A stretch of DNA of 12,129 nucleotides from Candidatus Nealsoniibacteriota bacterium (GTDB lineage: Bacteria; Patescibacteriota; Minisyncoccia; Minisyncoccales; CSSED10-335), in NCBI GenBank assembly GCA_003557585.1, contig PWOE01000072.1, forward strand, positions 1-12,129, in the 5' to 3' direction. This document shows positions 1 through 7,800 of the stretch, piece by piece. Each line of letters begins with the position of its first letter. The stretch's first letter is position 1. The notes beneath the pieces are model-generated. The model made no database searches, had not been told where the DNA came from, and saw only the letters and a list, made by a program, of their open reading frames with translations. A program made the position numbers and the translations under genes.

Positions 1-241
1 CGGCCTGTTTCATCGTCCGGTGGTGCTTGTTTTCTGGTGGATGGGTCTCTCGGGTGGATGGGGCCCCTTGCCCATACCCGGCGCCCACTTCCCTGGCGAA
101 CGGATTCTCATCGATCCGCTTGTGCGCACGTTGCTCGGTCACGCACGGCACGATGGCCCGCAGCAGCGCGAATTTGTACGTTGCGTACTCGTTGTCACTG
201 GCCAACAGGGCGGTAACTATACGCGTAGCGAGTTGAGTCAT
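1..241 (-). CDS. N-terminal part of an unidentified, possibly HNH-associated protein (partial, maybe broken)
   Basis: Reading the minus strand from an ATG at 241-239 gives an open frame to the window edge that starts MTQLATRIVTALLASDNEYA and continues TYKFALLRAIVPCV. A helical 'TYKFALLRA' segment of this kind is, from memory, typical of the N-terminus of HNH-endonuclease-like proteins in bacterial islands; no HNH motif is in view, so this is weak. After about residue 48 (..RIDENPF) the translation turns into a low-complexity Gly/Pro/Thr/His stretch that does not look like folded protein. The gene may therefore be truncated by a junction near position 100, even though the frame stays open. The DNA is GC-rich, unlike everything from about 320 to 11900. 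No good Shine-Dalgarno site precedes the ATG. The plus-strand frame over the same bases gives a Gly/Trp/Pro-rich peptide and is judged a shadow. Confidence 0.45.
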   Translation of the reverse strand, partial: MTQLATRIVTALLASDNEYATYKFALLRAIVPCVTEQRAHKRIDENPFAREVGAGYGQGAPSTRETHPPENKHHRTMKQA

Positions 242-303
242 GAGGAACAAGGTAACAAAATGCCCGCAGGAGCCATATTCCCTTGCGCAAGATGCGGTAA
301 AGT

Positions 304-331
304 ATTATTCTGAATGAAGAGTTTAAATCAA
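304..331 (-). promoter_or_regulatory. Possible sigma70-type promoter for the left partial gene
   Basis: On the minus strand TTGATT (331-326) is followed after 16 bases by AATAAT (309-304), matching 4/6 and 5/6 of the sigma70 consensus hexamers. This would place transcription start near 297 and leave a leader of about 55 bases before the ATG at 241. AT-rich DNA yields chance matches, so this is only a candidate. Confidence 0.3.
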
Positions 332-547
332 ACTGTAACCACCTGCCGATCAACGCGTTGCTAATAAGGGGCACCGAAAGAAGCCGGTAAAAGCTTCTAC
401 ATATGAATTACACATTTCTCAAAACTAAGACAGTTTGTCGTTTTTTATTTTAAAGTTCACTTTTCATTTCTTTCTTTACTAAACTACATACTTAGTACCT
501 ATTTTTCATCCATCTTTATTAGGGTCGATGATTATGCAAATAGTAAT

Positions 548-576
548 TTGACCTTTTTACCTAATGTCAATAAAGA
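548..576 (+). promoter_or_regulatory. Possible promoter for the plus-strand glycosylase/HEPN/HNH cluster
   Basis: TTGACC (548-553, 5/6 match to the -35 consensus) is followed after 17 bases by TAAAGA (571-576, only 3/6 match to -10). It lies about 50 bases upstream of the first gene's ATG at 628. The spacing is ideal but the -10 is poor and the region is very AT-rich, so other starts are equally possible. Confidence 0.25.
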
Positions 577-627
577 CAATTGTAAGGTTAATAATTTGCT
601 CTTTTTTTATTAATTACTGGTGGCAGC

Positions 628-1485
628 ATGAATTTTACAAGAGAATTGGTCAATACTGTTAGTGAGTTTCTACAAACTTACATGAGGAAGAATAATTTAA
701 CCCATTTAACTGCTGATGAAGCTGCTGAATTATTAGCAAAAAACAATATTCTCTCAAATGAGATTGGGCCGAAACCAGGCTATAATTTTCGACAGATGCT
801 AAGAGATGGCAGGAACGGTATATTGCCACTTGTAGACGGGGTCTTTCAGGAGAGACCAAATACAAGATGGATTATTCATAATACGAATAAAAAAACCACC
901 CGCTTAATAGAATCCAATGTAAAGACTCCTATTATAAGAATTAGAGCTAAGAAGCCGATAATTGTTGAATCTTTATCACTACTTAAAAATCCAATTTATG
1001 GATTAGATCCGGTCATTGATAATAATTCGCATTTATTAATCCTTGGAACTTTTCCAGCTATAGAGTCGATTAAGGCTGGTTTCTATTATCAAAATCAGAA
1101 CAAGCGATTTTGGGGACAAGCTTTATCACACTTTGGTGATTTTGAAAGTTGTTCAAATAATGAGCGAAAAAATCTACTCAAGAAGAACAGAATTGGACTC
1201 TGGGATCTATTTGAAGCGATTGAAAAAAACAGTGATAGCAATCAAGATAGATATATATCGAAAGCTAAGTTCAATGATTTTAAATCCATATTAAGTGCTA
1301 ATAGTTCAGTCAAAATTTTAGTTTTCAATGGGAAGACCGCATACTCGTGGTTTCTCAATGATCACCATAATTTGACTATTGAACTTGGTCTAGAATGTGT
1401 ATTTTTGCAATCAACAAGTGGATCTAATGGGCATTTTAAATCTGGTAAAGATTGGCATGATTTCTTCAAATCAGTCAAAATATAG
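628..1485 (+). CDS. Uracil-DNA glycosylase superfamily protein, hypoxanthine-DNA-glycosylase-like, with extra N-terminal domain
   Basis: This is a 285-residue protein. The C-terminal half (about residues 125-285) follows the family-6 (hypoxanthine/deoxyinosine) DNA glycosylase pattern. Motif 1 is LGTFP (139-143), then GFYYQNQNKRFW, then IGLWDLFEA, a DFKSIL segment, VFNGKTA (232-238), and a late LQSTSGSN (260-267) in place of the usual LPSTSPAN. Such enzymes cut the N-glycosidic bond of deaminated or otherwise altered bases. Residues 1-100 form an additional domain (TADEAAELLA, then GPKPGYNFRQMLRDGRNG, then RWIIH) not found in housekeeping glycosylases. It may be a small winged-helix-like DNA-binding module, which is inference. 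The ATG is preceded by a weak GGTGG (618-622). The gene is AT-rich, first of three co-directed genes and 25 bp before the HEPN gene. The context suggests defence against modified phage DNA rather than routine repair. Confidence 0.75.
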   Translation: MNFTRELVNTVSEFLQTYMRKNNLTHLTADEAAELLAKNNILSNEIGPKPGYNFRQMLRDGRNGILPLVDGVFQERPNTRWIIHNTNKKTTRLIESNVKTPIIRIRAKKPIIVESLSLLKNPIYGLDPVIDNNSHLLILGTFPAIESIKAGFYYQNQNKRFWGQALSHFGDFESCSNNERKNLLKKNRIGLWDLFEAIEKNSDSNQDRYISKAKFNDFKSILSANSSVKILVFNGKTAYSWFLNDHHNLTIELGLECVFLQSTSGSNGHFKSGKDWHDFFKSVKI

Positions 1486-1510
1486 ATATATATTTTAGTA
1501 TATCACTCTA

Positions 1511-2251
1511 ATGTCAGACATAGACGATTATTTCTCTGTCGAAAGTCTCATAAACATCGCAGACGAACTAGCTAGTCACGGCCACTACCGTGCAGCAGTC
1601 ATGGAGGCAATGACCGCGCTGGAAGAGCGTGTGAACGATGTGGTCTTCCTCTCCCTTGAGAGGAGAAGAGGATTGCCTACCAACTTAGTCAAATGGCTTA
1701 AAGATAAAACTAAGTACAACTTCGACGAAAAACTCCAACCAATTGGTGAGTTTGCTTTAGGCAGACCCATATCAAAAGGTGAGACATTGTGGAATAACTA
1801 CAAGAAAGCACGGAACTTGCGGAACAAAGTAAGCCACACTGCACAATGGATTGGTGAGACAGATGCCCGTTTCGTAATACAGACAGTTCGGGAGTGGCTA
1901 CACTTCCTAGAATCAGCAAAATACGTACATAAATCCGACAGGGTGTCTGATCAGACAATGAAGTTTCTTTCTATGTATGCAATACTTGTTAGCCGCTTCA
2001 ATCTTTCGAAAGGTTCAAAACCAATCCCAATATCAATTGCAGTGAGAAATGCTCAAAAGAGAGGCTGCCTTTCGGCTGAAGCAGCACAGGTGATGCTTAC
2101 AGCTGTCGATTATCGAAATAAAATTACACATGGCCAAGATGTTCCATCGGACCAACTTAGAACGGTAATTAGAGAGCTCAAAGAGTTGCTTTCTAGATTG
2201 AAAGGTTTCGAAATAGATGCGAGTCCAACCTTTGAGAATGAACAGGATTAA
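1511..2251 (+). CDS. Small protein with two HEPN-like RNxxxH motifs
   Basis: This is a 246-residue, mostly helical protein with no signal peptide or membrane segment. It has two copies of the HEPN catalytic signature Rx4H with Asn after Arg: R104-N-K-V-S-H109 and R202-N-K-I-T-H207, 98 residues apart. Each is preceded by a long helical stretch (first copy YRAAVMEAMTALEERVNDVV, about 27-46). HEPN domains are typically metal-independent RNases in toxin-antitoxin, abortive infection and CRISPR effectors, and act as dimers whose two motifs form one site. A tandem copy could form that site within one chain. Some HEPN proteins are non-catalytic, so the RNase activity is inferred. The start is the first ATG, without a clear Shine-Dalgarno site, 25 bp after the glycosylase stop, which suggests co-transcription. 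No antitoxin gene of the MNT nucleotidyltransferase type is adjacent. Confidence 0.7.
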   Translation: MSDIDDYFSVESLINIADELASHGHYRAAVMEAMTALEERVNDVVFLSLERRRGLPTNLVKWLKDKTKYNFDEKLQPIGEFALGRPISKGETLWNNYKKARNLRNKVSHTAQWIGETDARFVIQTVREWLHFLESAKYVHKSDRVSDQTMKFLSMYAILVSRFNLSKGSKPIPISIAVRNAQKRGCLSAEAAQVMLTAVDYRNKITHGQDVPSDQLRTVIRELKELLSRLKGFEIDASPTFENEQD

Positions 2252-2394
2252 CATTACACTTATAAGTTTTACTATAACTAACTATGAGAGTTGGTGTTAA
2301 AGGTTCAATTATCCCAGTTATGATTCATATCTTATTCGTTCAATAAGTTTATGAAGCTAAATTACTTATGCACAATATCTTAATTTAATAACCC
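2252..2394. other. AT-rich spacer between the HEPN and HNH genes
   Basis: The spacer is 143 bp with no ORF. It carries one AT-rich inverted repeat, CTTATT (2331-2336) with AATAAG (2342-2347) around a 5-nt loop. This could be a weak terminator for the upstream pair or an operator. The spacer is long enough to hold a separate promoter for the HNH gene, but no clear hexamer pair stands out. Confidence 0.4.
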
Positions 2395-3357
2395 GTGTCC
2401 TTATTCGATGATGAACATCAAATCCGCTTAAGAGCTTTCGAATGGCTCGAGGAGCAAACGTTGATCCACGGAGATGTGCTTCCAAGAAATCTGTTGGAGC
2501 AGGGCTTCGTTCTTAAGGGCACCAGAATTCATCTACTCGGAGCACAGGGCATTTGGAAACCACGCATATTTCAGAAAATTCCTCTATCAATTACAACAAC
2601 ACCCAACAGTCCATACCCCGACAGCCACGATTATGAGGGAAACCTGATCTATAGCTACCGTGGAACCGACCCAAATCACCCTGACAATGTTGGGCTGCGG
2701 ATAGCGATGCAAGAGAGTACACCGTTGATATACTTTCTTGGGGTTGAAGTAGGTAGATACCTGCCTACCTGGCCTGTCTACATTACTCACGACGACCCAC
2801 AGAATCTACGCTGCCACGTCGATATCTCCGAACGTTTTATGGATGCCTTTGTTCGGGCTCATAACACTATCTCTTCCAAAAACACATCCCGGCGCGACGA
2901 GCCCAACAGTCATGGTTTTATTAATGATTCAGAAATTCTCAAAAAATACGCTGCCAGGATGTCAAAAGTTCGTCTGCATCAAACCGCATTTCGCGAGCGG
3001 GTTATCCATGCTTACCGGTGCCATTGCACTATGTGCAAATTAAAGCATCGTGAACTTTTGGATGCGGCTCACATCACTCCAGACCGCGAGGAGTCCGGCG
3101 AACCAGTTGTATCGAATGGGCTAAGTTTGTGCAAAATCCATCATGCAGCGTATGATAAAAACATTCTCGGAGTCTCTCCTGACTATGTAATTCATGTCCG
3201 GGAAGATATCCTTGAGGAGATTGATGGTCCAATGCTACACTACGGGCTCCAGGGGATACACGGTCAGAAATTGCACGTAATTCCATCCAAGAGAAAAAAC
3301 CGACCGGATCGCGAAAGACTTGAGCATCGATATGAAAAGTTTTTAGGTGTTTCCTAA
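2395..3357 (+). CDS. HNH endonuclease with N-terminal putative DNA-reader domain (type IV restriction-like)
   Basis: This is a 320-residue protein. Residues about 1-150 form a conserved N-terminal domain (GDVLPRNLLEQGF, then LLGAQGIWKP, then YSYRGTD, then PLIYFLGVEVGRYLP). I recognise this layout from HNH proteins of the modification-dependent/McrA-like group, where the domain is thought to read DNA. Residues about 205-255 are the HNH nuclease: zinc ligands C211 and C214, DAAHIT with H226, then N241-G-L-S-L-C246-K-I-H249-H250 and Y-D254. The start is GTG, the first possible codon because TAA lies in frame at 2389-2391. No Shine-Dalgarno site is visible, so a slightly later start cannot be excluded. 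The gene is less AT-rich than both neighbours, suggesting a separate origin. It ends 16 bp from the end of the convergent ATPase gene. Confidence 0.8.
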   Translation: MSLFDDEHQIRLRAFEWLEEQTLIHGDVLPRNLLEQGFVLKGTRIHLLGAQGIWKPRIFQKIPLSITTTPNSPYPDSHDYEGNLIYSYRGTDPNHPDNVGLRIAMQESTPLIYFLGVEVGRYLPTWPVYITHDDPQNLRCHVDISERFMDAFVRAHNTISSKNTSRRDEPNSHGFINDSEILKKYAARMSKVRLHQTAFRERVIHAYRCHCTMCKLKHRELLDAAHITPDREESGEPVVSNGLSLCKIHHAAYDKNILGVSPDYVIHVREDILEEIDGPMLHYGLQGIHGQKLHVIPSKRKNRPDRERLEHRYEKFLGVS

Positions 3358-3373
3358 GTTTTAAGAAAATCCA

Positions 3374-4834
3374 CTAGACTTGATCTTTACTAACGTAATT
3401 TTTTTCCCAATCCTTCTTAGTTGGTGGTGCTTCATCAGGAATTTTATCTGCAGGTGTTATTTCACCGATATTTATAGATCGATGACTTAAACCCCAAGCA
3501 ACGGCAATTCTCTTAAAATCTGCTTTTTCCCTTTTAAGTGTCTCCGGCAAGGTTATATCAACAATTTTCGTACCGTCGTTTTGGGTGTTTGACTCTAACC
3601 AATAATCTAGCTCATGAACCGCAGTACTAAAAATTGACATTTCAGATCCCCCACCAATTATAAGCAATGGTAGTTTCCCCTGTTTCCATTCTTTTGCGTT
3701 GCGGTATTTATGCAATTTTGTTTTCCATATTACTCTCTTGAGCATAGTTTTAAGTTCTTTTTCTAATCTTTTCTCTGCTAATTCTATTTCAGAAAGAATA
3801 TCATTCTCTGGTACTAAGTATGACTCTGCGTTTTCTGCAATAGGTAACATGGGGTCATGATTTTCCCTTAATTCGTTGGCTTTTTTTTCATGGATAGTTT
3901 TTAATGCCATAATCCGTTCATAGTGGAGTCGAACTGTACCAAGAACTTGGACATCGGACATGAATAAGCTGTACCTATCACTACCATCAGCTTGATTAAG
4001 ATTAAAGCAGCAGGCATCTACAGTCGAAGCCCCAATATCAATCATAACATGTAGTCCATCTCGACGCAAATCGGACATTGCATAACCAACGGCTCCTGCA
4101 GCAATCTCAGGTATAATGTCAAAATCACAAACATATCCATCATTATCATTTTCCCAATAATCTGGTGCTTTTTCTAAGAATCGGAGCTCCTGTTCAGCCA
4201 CATCTAATGTGATGTTATTCTTCATAACGGACAGCATCCATGCCGCTTTACCTACCCTTCGAAAACATCGATTTTCCTCATTATCCTCAACGCAAGGTGA
4301 AGGCACTCCCAAATTGACATTCCATATTAATTCCTTAAAATTGCCAACAATATCAACTTTTTCCCTCAAAAACCATTCCCGAACATAACGCAATAACAGA
4401 GCTAAATAAGATACAGCATATTCTTCATGAACATTCCTTTCCAGATGACTATCATTATTTTTTTTATACTTATGAAACTTTGAAAATAGGTTTAGCTTAA
4501 TGTCATCTATTAAAAAAGCATCAGCTCGTTTAGGTAATGAGCATTTACCGTCAGTAGTGACCCACAGTTTTGTTGGTAACAAATAGTTGGCTGATGGATG
4601 CGAATAATCTCCGAAATCAACTACATAGCTTGGTTTACCTGGAAGTTCCGGTAATTGAATAACAACCTTTGATGCAGAAGTACCAAAATCAAGTCCAATT
4701 ATAACCTCAGCTTCACCTTTTCTGCCACTATGAGAATACTGTAGTAAATGCTTTTCATCGACTGTGGGTTTACTAACTTTATCATTAGTTGATTTTTTTA
4801 AAAAACTTATCTTTTCTCCAATTCTATATGACAT
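3374..4834 (-). CDS. Hsp70/actin-fold (ASKHA) ATPase lacking the chaperone substrate-binding domain
   Basis: This is a 486-residue protein with the actin/Hsp70 nucleotide-binding signatures in order: phosphate-1 GLDFGTSASK (47-56, D49), phosphate-2 MIDIGASTVDAC (about 264-275, D266) and the adenosine loop IIGGGSE (392-398). A charged, helical insert (about 300-380, rich in Glu/Lys) sits between phosphate-2 and the adenosine loop. There is no room for the beta-sandwich substrate-binding domain and lid of DnaK, which is about 640 residues. It is therefore an ATPase-only relative and probably acts as a nucleotide-driven switch rather than a general chaperone. The ATG at 4834 has a strong Shine-Dalgarno site. 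The gene lies 28 bp after the SNF2 gene and is the last of the three-gene minus operon, so it probably works with the two helicases. This role is inferred from position. Confidence 0.8.
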   Translation of the reverse strand: MSYRIGEKISFLKKSTNDKVSKPTVDEKHLLQYSHSGRKGEAEVIIGLDFGTSASKVVIQLPELPGKPSYVVDFGDYSHPSANYLLPTKLWVTTDGKCSLPKRADAFLIDDIKLNLFSKFHKYKKNNDSHLERNVHEEYAVSYLALLLRYVREWFLREKVDIVGNFKELIWNVNLGVPSPCVEDNEENRCFRRVGKAAWMLSVMKNNITLDVAEQELRFLEKAPDYWENDNDGYVCDFDIIPEIAAGAVGYAMSDLRRDGLHVMIDIGASTVDACCFNLNQADGSDRYSLFMSDVQVLGTVRLHYERIMALKTIHEKKANELRENHDPMLPIAENAESYLVPENDILSEIELAEKRLEKELKTMLKRVIWKTKLHKYRNAKEWKQGKLPLLIIGGGSEMSIFSTAVHELDYWLESNTQNDGTKIVDITLPETLKREKADFKRIAVAWGLSHRSINIGEITPADKIPDEAPPTKKDWEKNYVSKDQV

Positions 4835-4835
4835 T

Positions 4836-4845
4836 CTCCCCTCCC
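4836..4845 (-). promoter_or_regulatory. Strong ribosome binding site of the Hsp70-like gene
   Basis: Minus-strand GGGAGGGGAG precedes the ATG at 4834; its GGAGG core ends 5 bases before the start codon. It is the best Shine-Dalgarno site in the window and fixes this start. It also suggests that the ATPase is made at a high level relative to the upstream helicases, whose sites are weaker (AGGA and AGGG). Confidence 0.7.
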
Positions 4846-4862
4846 GGTTTTTTTAAATACCA

Positions 4863-7800
4863 TCATACAATATTAAGGATCGCAATTGCAATTTCTTGCG
4901 ATTCCGACCTTACTTCACGCCTCTTCTCAATACCCAATCTCTGCTGTTCAACTCTTTTTTCTAAAGCTCTAATCCTTCCTTTAGTGGCTTTTACAAGTGG
5001 GTCTCGACCCATATCGATATGTTTCTGCAATATTTCTTCTAATTTTGTCATCTGTTTATAAAGGTGTTGGTCCAGAGTTTCAGATTGAATATCAGCTCGG
5101 TCGTGATTTCTTGCACGAATTTCCTCATCCATTTTTTCAAATTCATAATCCAAATTGCCATATAATATGTCATTAGCAATTTCGTAAATTTGGTTCAAAT
5201 CCACTTTATTTCCTGCCTCCAACCAATCCTCACCTTCTACAACAGCAGCTTGAGCTAGTCTTTCAGCAATGTCAGTGCTTAAAAACTTATTTACATTATT
5301 AATTGAAACAGCCGCATATGCAAGTTTTTCAGTATCCTGCAGCCCATAAAAAGACCATAAAGATACAGCTATTAAATAGATTCCAGGTTTTATAGGAATA
5401 TTTAAGTTAGTTCTGGCCAGTGACAAAGCGACTGCAGGGGTTATTTGTTCATCGCTATTCGCAATTTTATGACTCACCATTCTTACAAGAGGATGAAATT
5501 GAGAAATAACTTCTTCTTTTCCACTTAAGTCACTACCAACTACACGGTTTTCAAAGCGGCATCTTACTGAACGTCTAGTTGCTAATGTAAGCATGGTGTT
5601 CATAGGGAGACGATGCTCTCTAATGTATTCAGACAAGTCATATTTTGCAGTATCTGAAAGTTCTATATCATAAACCAGGGAATCAACTTCAATTTGTCGA
5701 AAGTCACATCCAGGATAATTAAGCCTCATGTAATCAGTAATATATCTATGAATATCATTACCACTGATCCAACGATTAAATTCACGAGCGGCATTTACTT
5801 GATTCAAAATATAGTCACCATATGCTATTAGATTTGCCGCATCGAGTTCAAGATTTTGTTCCGTCAATTTTTTATTTTCCAGTGCTTGAGCAGTTTGGTC
5901 TATTCGCATTTCTTGTTGTTTTGGCGTCAAATCTCCTGACAGTAAATCAATTTCTAATTGCCGGATAGCATCTCCAAGAATTGAATCAAAGTCACCTAAC
6001 GCTTTTCGACATAAGTCAAGTTTATCATACAACCTCTCATATATTCTTGAATCAATCGTATTTGCATAAAAAATATTCCAAATAAGAACTTTCTCAGCTT
6101 TTTGACCGAGCCGGTCGACACGACCAATTCTTTGTTCTAACCGCATTGGATTCCAGGGGAGATCATAGTTTATAACCAGTCGAGAAAATTGTAAGTCTAC
6201 ACCTTCACCACCCACTTCAGAGGAAAGTAATACACTTGGCCCATCAGGATCGCTGAAATGCTTAATTGTGTCATCTTTTGTTTCCCTTTGCCCACCTTTT
6301 AGCAGAATGTAAGTGATACCATCTTTTTCAAAACGTTCGGCCAAATAGTCTAATGTTGCATGAAAAGCAGAAAACAAGACAACTTTTTCATCGGGATAAT
6401 CGCGTAGGTAAAATATAAGATTCTTTTTGAGTCTCTTATATTTGGTATCTGATTTAATAAGCTCAGAAAGTTCAACATAGTCACGCGATCTTAGTACAAT
6501 CTCTGTAACTAGTGGCCCAATCTTTCTTTTTTTTGCATTGTCATCTTCTGATTCACCTGATAATTCTAACTCCTCCAATTCCAACAGCCTTCTTTGCCAT
6601 AGACGCAGTGATGCAGCCATACTGCTTGTCATTTGCCTTTGAGGTTGGGCCAATAAAAAACGTTCATTAGCTTCTAATTTACGCGCATACTCCACAACTA
6701 CATCAGTTACCAATTCATAAAATTTTTCTTCTACAGGATTCAGATCTACAAACTCAGGTACAGGTTCACGAACAACCCTCCATTCCTTTACATCACTTTT
6801 CCTTGTTCTAGTAACTGTGTGGGCGAGTAAATTTACAGTTTCAAGCTTATAAGCCAATCGGCTTCTATGATTCCTATTTTGAAATTTTTCCGGTACAAGA
6901 TCATTCTCCTCTATCATCGTTAACTGACGGTTTGACTTGAGAATTTGATGTGATTTAGCAGATTGCAATAAATCCCGGATAATATCAACATCTGGATTAT
7001 GACCTAAAATTAAATCACGAGCTTTTACCAAGGGTTGATTGGCATATAAAATCTGAGAAAATACATCTGTTCTTGTAAAAGTATCCGGATCCAATACTTG
7101 CAATAGAGAAAACAAATCTTCATTACGATTGTGTAATGGAGTTGCAGTAAGTAGCACGGTGTAGTCAGACACAGCTTTGAAAAGTTCTCCCAATTCATTT
7201 GTCTGTGTTTCTGGATTGCGAAGGTGGTGAGCCTCATCAATAACCAATAAGTCTACCAATCTCTCTTCATTTTCCATACTTCTCAGAAAACGGGCAAGTT
7301 GAGCAGATGCTCTTTTATGGCTATGATGTTCCCACCCCAGAGGTGGACGAAGACTCTGCAGTCCTGCAATTAATGCAAATCCTTTATCTTGATTCGAACT
7401 ACTCTGAACAGTTTCCAAAACTTCATTGGCATTACATATCTGTGCTGAGACTCCTATCTTTGTCGACAATTCACGTTTCCACTTCTCCCTAAGTGCAGCA
7501 GGACAAATAATCATGAGCCGACGCATATCAAAGCGACTTCGTAGTTCTGTCCAAATAAGACCCGCCTCAATAGTTTTTCCTAATCCTACTTCATCTGCAA
7601 TTAAAATACCGTTTGATGGGGATTCAAGTATTTTGACTACCGGTTTGAATTGATATGCATAAAAATCAGTATTTGTAGCTTCCATGCTGTAAATAACATC
7701 AGCAAGTCGACCGGATAATTTAACATGAGTTAATGTTCTTCGTAAATCTGAAGGCCGGCCTAGTTTTTCTGATTCAAGCATATCTAATGGCGAAAGCCTG

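Larger units (their letters stand above)
242..627. other. Intergenic region holding the GC-rich to AT-rich transition
   Basis: This 386-bp stretch lies between divergent genes. I see no convincing ORF. Composition changes from GC-rich (before about 300) to strongly AT-rich (after about 400). It contains a perfect 10-bp palindrome CAACGCGTTG at 351-360. It also contains a 6-bp hairpin, AGAAGC (379-384) with GCTTCT (393-398) around an 8-nt loop, with no T-tract after it. A small GACA/TGTC hairpin at 429-439 is followed by a run of T (441-446) and could be a weak terminator or chance. Promoters for the divergent genes are expected here and weak candidates are listed separately. It is also the likely left junction of the acquired block, but I found no matching direct repeat at the right side. 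Confidence 0.6.

Noticed and set aside
245..256. Resemblance of GAACAAGGTAAC to the 3' end of 16S rRNA.
   Set aside because: The match is only about ten bases and the flanks do not match rRNA.
20..313. Plus-strand 97-residue ORF at the left edge.
   Set aside because: Its composition (Gly/Trp/Pro-rich, then Arg-rich) is not protein-like, and the opposite strand gives a more plausible reading.
3345..3376. A bidirectional terminator between the convergent HNH and Hsp70-like genes.
   Set aside because: The 16-bp gap is AT-rich, but I could not find a stable inverted repeat followed by a T-run on either strand.
3374..4834. Calling the Hsp70-like protein DnaK or HscA.
   Set aside because: It is only 486 residues, lacks the substrate-binding domain and lid, and has no dnaJ or grpE neighbour.
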